Assembly: GCF_021155765.1 (NCBI RefSeq)
Contig: NC_060117.1
Coordinates: 4,802,001-4,866,000 of the forward strand
Direction of reading: 5' to 3'
Source: Diprion similis
Taxonomy: Eukaryota > Arthropoda > Insecta > Hymenoptera > Diprionidae
DNA: 64,000 nt
Shown: positions 12,301 to 27,239 of the stretch, one piece after another
Layout of the letters: each line of letters starts with the position of its first letter
How positions within the stretch are numbered: position 1 is the first letter of the stretch
The notes under the pieces: model-generated
Database searches by the model: none
What the model was told of the DNA's origin: nothing
What the model saw: only the letters and a program-made list of their open reading frames with translations
Translations under genes and position numbers: made by a program

Positions 12301-15300
12301 TTTCTCTGCTGCTGGTCCTAGGCTATTTTTCATGTGTTTTCTGAGTTCCTGGGCGTCGAATTAGTCTAAAAAGCGTCATACGGATCGATTCCCACACAAA
12401 AGATTTTTCGGCCAAAAAAAATCCAAGGCTAACCCCTTTGCATTTTTGGCGAAAATTTCGACGACTTTGAGAAGTGCTGCAATTAATTCTTTAGGGTACT
12501 ATTCCGACGTGATTTTGCGAGAGGAATCGATTAATCGCAGTCCCGATACGCTGCGAGCAACACCTGCAAAGTTACAGCCGGAAAACTGCAGATTTTCATC
12601 GTCATTTCTCTGCTGCTGGTCCTAGGCTATTTTTCATGTGTTTTCTGAGTTCCTGGGCGTCGAATTAGTCTAAAAAGCGTCATACGGATCGATTCCCAGA
12701 CAAAAGATTTTTCGGCCAAAAAAAATCCAAGGCTAACCCCTTTGCATTTTTGGCGAAAATTTCGACGACTTTGAGAAGTGCTGCAATTGATTCTTTAGGG
12801 TACTATTCCGACGTGATTTTGCGAGAGGAATCGATTAATCGCAGTCCCGATACGCTGCGAGCAACACCTGCAAAGTTACAGCCGAAAAACTGCAGATTTT
12901 CATCGTCATTTCTCTGCTGCTGGTCCTAGGCTATTTTTCATGTGTTTTCTGAGTTCCTGGGCGTCAAATTAGTCTCAAAAGCGTCATTCGGATCGATTCC
13001 CAGACAAAAGATTCTTCGGCCAAAAAAAATCCAAGGCTAACCCCTTTGCATTTTTGGCGAAAATTTCGACGACTTTGAGAAGTGCTGCAATTAATTCTTT
13101 AGGGTACTATTCCGACGTGATTTTGCGAGAGGAATCGATTACTCGCAGTCCCGATACGCTGCGAGCAACACCTGCAAAGTTACCGCCGAAAAACTGCAGA
13201 TTTTTATCGTCATTTCTCTGCTGCTGGTCCTAGGCTATTTTTCATGTGTTTTCTGAGTTCCTGGGCGTCGAATTAGTCTAAAAAGCGTCATACGGATCGA
13301 TTCCCAGACAAAAGATTTTTCGGCCAAAAAAAATCCAAGGCTAACCCCTTTGCATTTTTGGCGAAAATTTCGACGACTTCGAGAAGTGCTGCAATTAATT
13401 CTTCAGGGTACTATTCCGACGTGATTTTGCGAGAGGAATCGATTAATCGCTGTCCCGATACGCTGCGAGCAACACCTGCAAAGTTACAGCCGAAAAACTG
13501 CAGATTTTCATCGTCATTTCTCTGCTGCTGGTCCTAGGCTATTTTTCATGTGTTTTCTGAGTTCCTGGGCGTCGAATTAGTCTAAAAAGCGTCATACGGA
13601 TCGATTCCCAGACAAAAGATTTTTCGGCCAAAAAAAATCCAAGGCTAACCACTTTGCATTTTTGGCGAAAATTTCGACGACTTTGAGAAGTGCTGCAATT
13701 AATTCTTTAGGGTACTATTCCGACGTGATTTTGCGAGAGGAATCGATTAATCGCAGTCCCGATACGCTGCGAGCAACACCTGCAAAGTTACAGCCGAAAA
13801 ACTGCAGATTTTCATCGTCATTTCTCTGCTGCTGGTCCTAGGCTATTTTTCATGTGTTTTCTGAGTTCCTGGGCGTCGAATTAGTCTAAAAAGCGTCATA
13901 CGGATCGATTCCCAGACAAAAGATTTTTCGGCCAAAAAAAATCCAAGGCTAACCCCTTTGCATTTTTGGCGAAAATTTCGACGACTTTGAGAAGTGCTGC
14001 AATTAATTCTTTAGGGTACTATTCCGACGTGATTTTGCGAGAGGAATCGATTACTCGCAGTCCCGATACGCTGCGAGCAACACCTGCAAAGTTACAGCCG
14101 AAAAACTGCAGATTTTCATCGTCATTTCTCTGCTGCTGGTCCTAGGCTATTTTTCATGTGTTTTCTGAGTTCCTGGGCGTCGAATTAGTCTAAAAAGCGT
14201 CATACGGATCGATTCCCAGACAAAAGATTTTTCGGCCAAAAAAAATCCAAGGCTAACCCCTTTGCATTTTTGGCGAAAATTTTGACGACTTCGAGAAGTG
14301 CTGCAATTAATTCTTTAGGGTACTATTCCGACGTGATTTTGCGAGAGGAATCGATTAATCGCTGTCCCGATACGCTGCGAGCAACACCTGCAAAGTTACA
14401 GCCGAAAAACTGCAGATTTTCATCGTCATTTCTCTGCTGCTGGTCCTAGGCTATTTTTCATGTGTTTTCTGAGTTCCTGGGCGTCAAATTAGTCTCAAAA
14501 GCGTCATACGGATCGATTCCCAGACAAAAGATTTTTCGGCCAGAAAAAATCCAAGGCTAACCACTTTGCATTTTTGGCGAAAATTTCGACGACTTTGAAA
14601 AGTGCTGCAATTAATTCTTTAGGGTACTATTCCGACGTGATTTTGCGAGAGGAATCGATTAATCGCAGTCCCGATACGCTGCGAGCAACACCTGCAAAGT
14701 TACAGCCGAAAAACTGCAGATTTTCATCGTCATTTCTCTGCTGCTGGTCCTAGGCTATTTTTCATGTGTTTTCTGAGTTCCTGGGCGTCGAATTAGTCTA
14801 AAAAGCGTCATACGGATCGATTCCCAGACAAAAGATTTTTCGGCCAAAAAAAATCCAAGGCTAACCCCTTTGCATTTTTGGCGAAAATTTCGACGACTTT
14901 GAGAAGTGCTGCAATTAATTCTTTAGGGTACTATTCCGACGTGATTTTGCGAGAGGAATCGATTACTCGCAGTCCCGATACGCTGCGAGCAACACCTGCA
15001 AAGTTACCGCCGAAAAACTGCAGATTTTTATCGTCATTTCTGTGCTGCTGGTCCTAGGCTATTTTTCATGTGTTTTCTGAGTTCCTGGGCGTCGAATTAG
15101 TCTAAAAAGCGTCATACGGATCGATTCCCAGACAAAAGATTTTTCGGCCAAAAAAATTCCAAGGCTAACCCCTTTGCATTTTTGGCGAAAATTTCGACGA
15201 CTTCGAGAAGTGCTGCAATTAATTCTTCAGGGTACTATTCCGACGTGATTTTGCGAGAGGAATCGATTAATCGCTGTCCCGATACGCTGCGAGCAACACC

Positions 15301-18300
15301 TGCAAAGTTACAGCCGAAAAACTGCAGATTTTCATCGTCATTTCTCTGCTGCTGGTCCTAGGCTATTTTTCATGTGTTTTCTGAGTTCCTGGGCGTCGAA
15401 TTAGTCTAAAAAGCGTCATACGGATCGATTCCCAGACAAAAGATTTTTCGGCCAAAAAAAATCCAAGGCTAACCACTTTGCATTTTTGGCGAAAATTTCG
15501 ACGACTTTGAGAAGTGCTGCAATTAATTCTTTAGGGTACTATTCCGACGTGATTTTGCGAGAGGAATCGATTAATCGCAGTCCCGATACGCTGCGAGCAA
15601 CACCTGCAAAGTTACAGCCGAAAAACTGCAGATTTTCATCGTCATTTCTCTGCTGCTGGTCCTAGGCTATTTTTCATGTGTTTTCTGAGTTCCTGGGCGT
15701 CGAATTAGTCTAAAAAGCGTCATACGGATCGATTCCCAGACAAAAGATTTTTCGGCCAAAAAAATTCCAAGGCTAACCCCTTTGCATTTTTGGCGAAAAT
15801 TTTGACGACTTCGAGAAGTGCTGCAATTAATTCTTTAGGGTACTATTCCGACGTGATTTTGCGAGAGGAATCGATTAATCGCTGTCCCGATACGCTGCGA
15901 GCAACACCTGCAAAGTTACAGCCGAAAAACTGCAGATTTTCATCGTCATTTCTCTGCTGCTGGTCCTAGGCTATTTTTCATGTGTTTTCTGAGTTTCTGG
16001 GCGTCAAATTAGTCTCAAAAGCGTCATACGGATCGATTCCCAGACAAAAGATTTTTCGGCCAGAAAAAATCCAAGGCTAACCACTTTGCATTTTTGGCGA
16101 AAATTTCGACGACTTTGAAAAGTGCTGCAATTAATTCTTTAGGGTACTATTCCGACGTGATTTTGCGAGAGGAATCGATTAATCGCAGTCCCGATACGCT
16201 GCGAGCAACACCTGCAAAGTTACAGCCGAAAAACTGCAGATTTTCATCGTCATTTCTCTGCTGCTGGTCCTAGGCTATTTTTCATGTGTTTTCTGAGTTC
16301 CTGGGCGTCGAATTAGTCTAAAAAGCGTCATACGGATCGATTCCCAGACAAAAGATTTTTCGGCCAAAAAAAATCCAAGGCTAACCCCTTTGCATTTTTG
16401 GCGAAAATTTCGACGACTTTCAGAAGTGCTGCAATTAATTCTTTAGGGTACTATTCCGACGTGATTTTGCGAGAGGAATCGATTAATCGCAGTCCCGATA
16501 CGCTGCGAGCAACACCTGCAAAGTTACAGCCGAAAAACTGCAGATTTTCATCGTCATTTCTCTGCTGCTGGTCCTAGGCTATTTTTCATGTGTTTTCTGA
16601 GTTCCTGGGCGTCGAATTAGTCTAAAAAGCGTCATACGGATCGATTCCCAGACAAAAGATTTTTCGGCCAAAAAAAATCCAAGGCTAACCCCTTTGCATT
16701 TTTGGCGAAAATTTCGACGACTTTGAGAAGTGCTGCCATTTATTCTTTAGGGTACTATTCCGACGTGATTTTGCGAGAGGAATCGATTAATCGCAGTCCC
16801 GATACGCTGCGAGCAACACCTGCAAAGTTACAGCCGGAAAACTGCAGATTTTCATCGTCATTTCTCTGCTGCTGGTCCTAGGCTATTTTTCATGTGTTTT
16901 CTGAGTTCCTGGGCGTCAAATTAGTCTCAAAAGCGTCATACGGATTGATTCCCAGACAAAAGATTTTTCGGCCAAAAAAAATCCAAGGCTAACCCCTTTG
17001 CATTTTTGGCGAAAATTTCGACGACTTTGAGAAGTGCTGCAATTAATTCTTTAGGGTACTATTCCGACGTGATTTTGCGAGAGGAATCGATTAATCGCAG
17101 TCCCGATACGCTGCGAGCAACACCTGCAAAGTTACAGCCGAAAAACTGCAGATTTTCATCGTCATTTCTCTGCTGCTGGTCCTAGGCTATTTTTCATGTG
17201 TTTTCTGAGTTCCTGGGCGTCGAATTAGTCTAAAAAGCGTCATACGGATCGATTCCCAGACAAAAGATTTTTCGGCCAAAAAAAATCCAAGGCTAACCCC
17301 TTTGCATTTTTGGCGAAAATTTCGACGACTTTGAGAAGTGCTGCAATTAATTCTTTAGGGTACTATTCCGACGTGATTTTGCGAGAGGAATCGATTAATC
17401 GCAGTCCCGATACGCTGCGAGCAACACCTGCAAAGTTACAGCCGGAAAACTGCAGATTTCCATCGTCATTTCTCTGCTGCTGGTCCTAGGCTATTTTTCA
17501 TGTGTTTTCTGAGTTCCTGGGCGTCGAATTAGTCTAAAAAGCGTTATACGGATCGATTCCCACACAAAAGATTTTTCGGCCAAAAAAAATCCAAGGCTAA
17601 CCCCTTTGCATTTTTGGCGAAAATTTCGACGACTTTGAGAAGTGCTGCAATTAATTCTTTAGGGTACTATTCCGACGTGATTTTGCGAGAGAAATCGATT
17701 AATCGCAGTCCCGATACGCTGCGAGCAACACCTGCAAAGTGACAGCCGAAAAACTGCAGATTTTCATCGTCATTTCTCTGCTGCTGGTCCTAGGCTATTT
17801 TCCATGTGTTTTCTGAGTTCCTGGGCAACGAATTAGTCTGAAAAGCGTCATACGGATCGATTCCCAGACAAAAGATTTTTCGGCCAAAAAAAATCCAAGG
17901 CTAACCCCTTTGCATTTTTGGCGAAAATTTCGACGACTTTGAGAAGTGCTGCAATTAATTCTTTAGGGTACTATTCCGACGTGATTTTGCGAGAGGAATC
18001 GATTAATCGCAGTCCCGATACGCTGCGAGCAACACCTGCAAAGTTACAGCCGGAAAACTGCAGATTTTCATCGTCATTTCTCTGCTGCTGGTCCTAGGCT
18101 ATTTTTCATGTGTTTTCTGAGTTCCTGGGCGTCAAATTAGTCTCAAAAGCGTCATACGGATCGATTCCCAGACAAAAGATGTTTCGGCCAAAAAAAATCC
18201 AAGGCTAACCCCTTTGCATTTTTGGCGAAAATTTCGACGACTTTCAGAAGTGCTGCAATAAATTCTTTAGGGTACTATTCCGACGTGATTTTGCGAGAGG

Positions 18301-21300
18301 AATCGATTAATCGCAGTCCCGATACGCTGCGAGCAACACCTGCAAAGTTACAGCCGAAAAACTGCAGATTTTGATCGTCATTTCTCTGCTGCTGGTCCTA
18401 GGCTATTTTTCATGTGTTTTCTGAGTTCCTGGGCGTCGAATTAGTCTAAAAAGCGTCATACGGATCGATTCCCAGACAAAAGATTTTTCGGCCAAAAAAA
18501 ATCCAAGGCTAACCCCTTTGCATTTTTGGCGAAAATTTCGACGACTTTGAGAAGTGCTGCAATTAATTCTTTAGGGTACTATTCCGACGTGATTTTGCGA
18601 GAGGAATCGATTACTCGCAGTCCCGATACGCTGCGAGCAACACCTGCAAAGTTACAGCCGAAAAACTGCAGATTTTCATCGTCATTTCTCTGCTGCTGGT
18701 CCTAGGCTATTTTTCATGTGTTTTCTGAGTTCCTGGGCGTCGAATTAGTCTAAAAAGCGTCATACGGATCGATTCCCAGACAAAAGATCTTCCGGCCAAA
18801 AAAAATCCAAGGCTAACCCCTTTGCATTTTTGGCGAAAATTTCGACGACTTTGAGAAGTGCTGCAATTAATTCTTTAGGGTACTATTCCGACGTGATTTT
18901 GCGAGAGGAATCGATTAATCGCAGTCCCGATACGCTGCGAGCAACACCTGCAAAGTTACAGCCGAAAAACTGCAGATTTTCATCGTCATTTCTCTGCTGC
19001 TGGTCCTAGGCTATTTTTCATGTGTTTTCTGAGTTCCTGGGCGTCGAATTAGTCTAAAAAGCGTCATACGGATCGATTCCCAGACAAAAGATTTTTCGGC
19101 CAAAAAAAATCCAAGGCTAACCCCTTTGCATTTTTGGCGAAAATTTCGACGACTTTGAGAAGTGCTGCAATTAATTCTTTAGGGTACTATTCCGACGTGA
19201 TTTTGCGAGAGGAATCGATTATTCGCAGTCCCGATACGCTGCGAGCAACACCTGCAAAGTTACAGCCGAAAAACTGCAGATTTTCATCGTCATTTCTCTG
19301 CTGCTGGTCCTAGGCTATTTTTCATGTGTTTTCTGAGTTCCTGGGCGTCGAATTAGTCTAAAAAGCGTCGTACGGATCGATTCCCAGACAAAAGATTTTT
19401 CGGCCAAAAAAAATCCAAGGCTAACCCCTTTGCATTTTTGGCGAAAATTTCGACGACTTTGAGAAGTGCTGCAATTAATTCTTTAGGGTACTATTCCGAC
19501 GTGATTTTGCGAGAGGAATCGATTAATCGCAGTCCCGATACGCTGCGAGCAACACCTGCAAAGTTACAGCCGGAAAACTGCAGATTTCCATCGTCATTTC
19601 TCTGCTGCTGGTCCTAGGCTATTTTTCATGTGTTTTCTGAGTTCCTGGGCGTCGAATTAGTCTAAAAAGCGTCATACGGATCGATTCCCAGACAAAAGAT
19701 CTTTCGGCCAAAAAAAATCCAAGGCTAACCCCTTTGCATTTCTGGCGAAAATTTCGACGACTTTGAGAAGTGCTGCAATTAATTCTTTAGGGTACTATTC
19801 CGACGTGATTTTGCGAGAGGAATCGATTAATCGCAGTCCCGATACGCTGCGAGCAACACCTGCAAAGTTACAGCCGAAAAACTGCAGATTTTTATCGTCA
19901 TTTCTCTGCTGCTGGTCCTAGGCTATTTTTCATGTGTTTTCTGAGTTCCTGGGCGTCGAATTAGTCTGAAAAGCGTCATACGGATCGATTCCCAGACAAA
20001 AGATTTTTCGGCCAAAAAAAATCCAAGGCTAACCCCTTTGCATTTTTGGCGAAAATTTCGACGACTTTGAGAAGTGCTGCAATTAATTCTTTAGGGTACT
20101 ATTCCGACGTGATTTTGCGAGAGGAATCGATTAATCGCAGTCCCGATACGCTGCGAGCAACACCTGCAAAGTTACAGCCGGAAAACTGCAGATTTTCATC
20201 GTCATTTCTCTGCTGCTGGTCCTAGGCTATTTTTCATGTGTTTTCTGAGTTCCTGGGCGTCGAATTAGTCTAAAAAGCGTCATACGGATCGATTCCCAGA
20301 CAAAAGATTTTTCGGCCAAAAAAAATCCAAGGCTAACCCCTTTGCATTTTTGGCGAAAATTTCGACGACTTTGAGAAGTGCTGCAATTGATTCTTTAGGG
20401 TACTATTCCGACGTGATTTTGCGAGAGGAATCGATTAATCGCAGTCCCGATACGCTGCGAGCAACACCTGCAAAGTTACAGCCGAAAAACTGCAGATTTT
20501 CATCGTCATTTCTCTGCTGCTGGTCCTAGGCTATTTTTCATGTGTTTTCTGAGTTCCTGGGCGTCGAATTAGTCTAAAAAGTGTCATACGGATCGATTCC
20601 CAGACAAAAGATTTTTCGGCCAAAAAAAATCCAAGGCTAACCCCTTTGCATTTTTGGCGAAAATTTCGACGACTTTGAGAAGTGCTGCAATTAATTCTTT
20701 AGGGTACTATTCCGACGTGATTTTGCGAGAGGAATCGATTAATCGCAGTCCCGATACGCTGCGAGCAACACCTGCAAAGTTGCAGCCGGAAAACTGCAGA
20801 TTTTCATCGTCATTTCTCTGCTGCTGGTCCTAGGCTATTTTTCATGTGTTTTCTGAGTTCCTGGGCGTCAAATTAGTCTCAAAAGCGTCATTCGGATCAA
20901 TTCCCAGACAAAAGATTCTTCGGCCAAAAAAAATCCAAGGCTAACCCCTTTGCATTTTTGGCGAAAATTTCGACGACTTTGAGAAGTGCTGCAATTAATT
21001 CTTTAGGGTACTATTCCGACGTGATTTTGCGAGAGGAATCGATTACTCGCAGTCCCGATACGCTGCGAGCAACACCTGCAAAGTTACAGCCGAAAAACTG
21101 CAGATTTTCATCGTCATTTCTCTGCTGCTGGTCCTAGGCTATTTTTCATGTGTTTTCTGAGTTCCTGGGCGTCGAATTAGTCTAAAAAGCGTCATACGGA
21201 TCGATTCCCAGACAAAAGATTTTTCGGCCAAAAAAAATCCAAGGCTAACCCCTTTGCATTTTTGGCGAAAATTTCGACGACTTCGAGAAGTGCTGCAATT

Positions 21301-24300
21301 ATTTCTTCAGGGTACTATTCCGACGTGATTTTGCGAGAGGAATCGATTAATCGCTGTCCCGATACGCTGCGAGCAACACCTGCAAAGTTACAGCCGAAAA
21401 ACTGCAGATTTTCATCGTCATTTCTCTGCTGCTGGTCCTAGGCTATTTTTCATGTGTTTTCTGAGTTCCTGGGCGTCGAATTAGTCTAAAAAGCGTCATA
21501 CGGATCGATTCCCAGACAAAAGATTTTTCGGCCAAAAAAAATCCAAGGCTAACCACTTTGCATTTTTGGCGAAAATTTCGACGACTTTGAGAAGTGCTGC
21601 AATTAATTCTTTAGGGTACTATTCCGACGTGATTTTGCGAGAGGAATCGATTAATCGCAGTCCCGATACGCTGCGAGCAACACCTGCAAAGTTACAGCCG
21701 AAAAACTGCAGATTTTCATCGTCATTTCTCTGCTGCTGGTCCTAGGCTATTTTTCATGTGTTTTCTGAGTTCCTGGGCGTCGAATTAGTCTAAAAAGCGT
21801 CATACGGATCGATTCCCAGACAAAAGATTTTTCGGCCAAAAAAAATCCAAGGCTAACCACTTTGCATTTTTGGCGAAAATTTCGACGACTTTGAGAAGTG
21901 CTGCAATTAATTCTTTAGGGTACTATTCCGACGTGATTTTGCGAGAGGAATCGATTAATCGCAGTCCCGATACGCTGCGAGCAACACCTGCAAAGTTACA
22001 GCCGAAAAACTGCAGATTTTCATCGTCATTTCTCTGCTGCTGGTCCTAGGCTATTTTTCATGTGTTTTCTGAGTTCCTGGGCGTCGAATTAGTCTAAAAA
22101 GCGTCATACGGATCGATTCCCAGACAAAAGATTTTTCGGCCAAAAAAAATCCAAGGCTAACCCCTTTGCATTTTTGGCGAAAATTTCGACGACTTCGAGA
22201 AGTGCTGCAATTATTTCTTCAGGGTACTATTCCGACGTGATTTTGCGAGAGGAATCGATTAATCGCTGTCCCGATACGCTGCGAGCAACACCTGCAAAGT
22301 TACAGCCGAAAAACTGCAGATTTTCATCGTCATTTCTCTGCTGCTGGTCCTAGGCTATTTTTCATGTGTTTTCTGAGTTCCTGGGCGTCGAATTAGTCTA
22401 AAAAGCGTCATACGGATCGATTCCCAGACAAAAGATTTTTCGGCCAAAAAAAATCCAAGGCTAACCCCTTTGCATTTTTGGCGAAAATTTCGACGACTTC
22501 GAGAAGTGCTGCAATTATTTCTTCAGGGTACTATTCCGACGTGATTTTGCGAGAGGAATCGATTAATCGCTGTCCCGATACGCTGCGAGCAACACCTGCA
22601 AAGTTACAGCCGAAAAACTGCAGATTTTCATCGTCATTTCTCTGCTGCTGGTCCTAGGCTATTTTTCATGTGTTTTCTGAGTTCCTGGGCGTCGAATTAG
22701 TCTAAAAAGCGTCATACGGATCGATTCCCAGACAAAAGATTTTTCGGCCAAAAAAAATCCAAGGCTAACCACTTTGCATTTTTGGCGAAAATTTCGACGA
22801 CTTTGAGAAGTGCTGCAATTAATTCTTTAGGGTACTATTCCGACGTGATTTTGCGAGAGGAATCGATTAATCGCAGTCCCGATACGCTGCGAGCAACACC
22901 TGCAAAGTTACAGCCGAAAAACTGCAGATTTTCATCGTCATTTCTCTGCTGCTGGTCCTAGGCTATTTTTCATGTGTTTTCTGAGTTCCTGGGCGTCGAA
23001 TTAGTCTAAAAAGCGTCATACGGATCGATTCCCAGACAAAAGATTTTTCGGCCAAAAAAAATCCCAGGCTAACCCCTTTGCATTTTTGGCGAAAATTTCG
23101 ACGACTTTGAGAAGTGCTGCAATTAATTCTTTAGGGTACTATTTCGACGTGATTTTGCGAGAGGAATCGATTAATCGCAGTCCCGATACGCTGCGAGCAA
23201 CACCTGCAAAGTTACAGCCGAAAAACTGCAGATTTTCATCGTCATTTCTCTGCTGCTGGTCCTAGGCTATTTTTCATGTGTTTTCTGAGTTCCTGGGCGT
23301 CGAATTAGTCTAAAAAGCGTCATACGGATCGATTCCCAGACTTGAGATTTTTCGGCCAAAAAAAATCAAAGGCTAACCACTTTGCATTTTTGGCGAAAAT
23401 TTCGACGACTTTGAGAAGTGCTGCAATTAATTCTTTAGGGTACTATTCCGACGTGATTTTGCGAGAGGAATCGATTAATCGCAGTCCCGATACGCTGCGA
23501 GCAACACCTGCGAAGTTACAGCCGAAAACCTGCAGATTTTCATCGTCATTTCTCTGCTGCTGGTCCTAGGCTATTTTTCATGTGTTTTCTGAGTTCCTGG
23601 GCGTCAAATTAGTTTCAAAAGCGTCATACGGATCGATTCCCAGACAAAAGATTTTTCGGCCAGAAAAAATCCAAGGCTAACCACTTTGCATTTTTGGCGA
23701 AAATTTCGACGACTTTGAGAAGTGCTGCAATTAATTCTTTAGGGTACTATTCCGACGTGATTTTGCGAGAGGAATCGATTAATCGCAGTCCCGATACGCT
23801 GCGAGCAACACCTGCGAAGTTACAGCCGAAAAACTGCAGATTTTCATCGTCATTTCTCTGCTGCTGGTCCTAGGCTATTTTTCATGTGTTTTCTGAGTTC
23901 CTGGGCGTCGAATTAGTCTAAAAAGCGTCATACGGATCGATTCCCAGACAAAAGATTTTTCGGCCAAAAAAAATCAAAGGCTAACCACTTTGCATTTTTG
24001 GCGAAAATTTCGACGACTTTGAGAAGTGCTGCAATTAATTCTTTAGGGTACTATTCCGACGTGATTTTGCGAGAGGAATCGATTAATCGCAGTCCCGATA
24101 CGCTGCGAGCAACACCTGCGAAGTTACAGCCGAAAACCTGCAGATTTTCATCGTCATTTCTCTGCTGCTGGTCCTAGGCTATTTTTCATGTGTTTTCTGA
24201 GTTCCTGGGCGTCGAATTAGTCTAAAAAGCGTCATACGGATCGATTCCCAGACAAAAGATTTTTCGGCCAAAAAAAATCCAAGGCTAACCCCTTTGCATT

Positions 24301-27239
24301 TTTGGCGAAAATTTCGACGACTTTGAGAAGTGCTGCAATTAATTCTTTAGGGTACTATTCCGACGTGATTTTGCGAGAGGAATCGATTAATCGCAGTCCC
24401 GATACGCTGCGAGCAACACCTGCAAAGTTACAGCCGAAAAACTGCAGATTTTCATCGTCATTTCTCTGCTGCTGGTCCTAGGCTATTTTTCATGTGTTTT
24501 CTGAGTTCCTGGGCGTCGAATTAGTCTAAAAAGCGTCATACGGATCGATTCCCAGACAAAAGATTTTTCGGCCAAAAAAAATCAAAGGCTAACCACTTTG
24601 CATTTTTGGCGAAAATTTCGACGACTTTGAGAAGTGCTGCAATTAATTCTTTAGGGTACTATTCCGACGTGATTTTGCGAGAGGAATCGATTAATCGCAG
24701 TCCCGATACGCTGCGAGCAACACCTGCGAAGTTACAGCCGAAAACCTGCAGATTTTCATCGTCATTTCTCTGCTGCTGGTCCTAGGCTATTTTTCATGTG
24801 TTTTCTGAGTTCCTGGGCGTCGAATTAGTCTAAAAAGCGTCATACGGATCGATTCCCAGACAAAAGATTTTTCGGCCAAAAAAAATCCAAGGCTAACCCC
24901 TTTGCATTTTTGGCGAAAATTTCGACGACTTTGAGAAGTGCTGCAATTAATTCTTTAGGGTACTATTCCGACGTGATTTTGCGAGAGGAATCGATTAATC
25001 GCAGTCCCGATACGCTGCGAGCAACACCTGCGAAGTTACAGCCGAAAACCTGCAGATTTTCATCGTCATTTCTCTGCTGCTGGTCCTAGGCTATTTTTCA
25101 TGTGTTTTCTGAGTTCCTGGGCGTCGAATTAGTCTAAAAAGCGTCATACGGATCGATTCCCAGACAAAAGATTTTTCGGCCAAAAAAAATCCAAGGCTAA
25201 CCCCTTTGCATTTTTGGCGAAAATTTCGACGACTTTGAGAAGTGCTGCAATTAATTCTTTAGGGTACTATTCCGACGTGATTTTGCGAGAGGAATCGATT
25301 AATCGCAGTCCCGATACGCTGCGAGCAACACCTGCAAAGTTACAGCCGAAAAACTGCAGATTTTCATCGTCATTTCTCTGCTGCTGGTCCTAGGCTATTT
25401 TTCATGTGTTTTCTGAGTTCCTGGGCGTCGAATTAGTCTAAAAAGCGTCATACGGATCGATTCCCAGACAAAAAATTTTTCGGCCAAAAAAAAACAAAGG
25501 CTAACCACTTTGCATTTTTGGCGAAAATTTCGACGACTTTGAGAAGTGCTGCAATTAATTCTTTAGGGTACTATTCCGACGTGATTTTGCGAGAGGAATC
25601 GATTAATCGCAGTCCCGATACGCTGCGAGCGACACCTGCGAAGTTACAGCCGAAAACCTGCAGATTTTCATCGTCATTTCTCTGCTGCTGGTCCTAGGCT
25701 ATTTTTCATGTGTTTTCTGAGTTCCTGGGCGTCGAATTAGTCTAAAAAGCGTCATACGGATCGATTCCCAGACAAAAGATTTTTCGGCCAAAAAAAATCC
25801 AAGGCTAACCCCTTTGCATTTTTGGCGAAAATTTCGACGACTTTGAGAAGTGCTGCAATTAATTCTTTAGGGTACTATTCCGACGTGATTTTGCGAGAGG
25901 AATCGATTAATCGCAGTCCCGATACGCTGCGAGCAACACCTGCGAAGTTACAGCCGAAAACCTGCAGATTTTCATCGTCATTTCTCTGCTGCTGGTCCTA
26001 GGCTATTTTTCATGTGTTTTCTGAGTTCCTGGGCGTCAAATTAGTCTCAAAAGCGTCATACGGATCGATTCCCAGACAAAAGATTTTTCAGCCAGAAAAA
26101 ATCCAAGGCTAACCACTTTGCATTTTTGGCGAAAATTTCGACGACTTTGAGAAGTGCTGCAATTAATTCTTTAGGGTACTATTCCGACGTGATTTTGCGA
26201 GAGGAATCGATTAATCGCAGTCCCGATACGCTGCGAGCAACACCTGCGAAGTTACAGCCGAAAAACTGCAGATTTTCATCGTCATTTCTCTGCTGCTGGT
26301 CCTAGGCTATTTTTCATGTGTTTTCTGAGTTCCTGGGCGTCGAATTAGTCTAAAAAGCGTCATACGGATCGATTCCCAGACAAAAGATTTTTCGGCCAAA
26401 AAAAATCAAAGGCTAACCACTTTGCATTTTTGGCGAAAATTTCGACGACTTTGAGAAGTGCTGCAATTAATTCTTTAGGGTACTATTCCGACGTGATTTT
26501 GCGAGAGGAATCGATTAATCGCAGTCCCGATACGCTGCGAGCAACACCTGCGAAGTTACAGCCGAAAACCTGCAGATTTTCATCGTCATTTCTCTGCTGC
26601 TGGTCCTAGGCTATTTTTCATGTGTTTTCTGAGTTCCTGGGCGTCGAATTAGTCTAAAAAGCGTCATACGGATCGATTCCCAGACAAAAGATTTTTCGGC
26701 CAAAAAAAATCCAAGGCTAACCCCTTTGCATTTTTGGCGAAAATTTCGACGACTTTGAGAAGTGCTGCAATTAATTCTTTAGGGTACTATTCCGACGTGA
26801 TTTTGCGAGAGGAATCGATTAATCGCAGTCCCGATACGCTGCGAGCAACACCTGCGAAGTTACAGCCGAAAACCTGCAGATTTTCATCGTCATTTCTCTG
26901 CTGCTGGTCCTAGGCTATTTTTCATGTGTTTTCTGAGTTCCTGGGCGTCAAATTAGTCTCAAAAGCGTCATACGGATCGATTCCCAGACAAAAGATTTTT
27001 CGGCCAGAAAAAATCCAAGGCTAACCACTTTGCATTTTTGGCGAAAATTTTGACGACTTTGAGAAGTGCTGCAATTAATTCTTTAGGGTACTATTCCGAC
27101 GTGATTTTGCGAGAGGAATCGATTAATCGCAGTCCCAATACGCTGCGAGCAACACCTGCGAAGTTACAGCCGAAAACCTGCAGATTTTCATCGTCATTTC
27201 TCTGCTGCTGGTCCTAGGCTATTTTTCATGTGTTTTCTG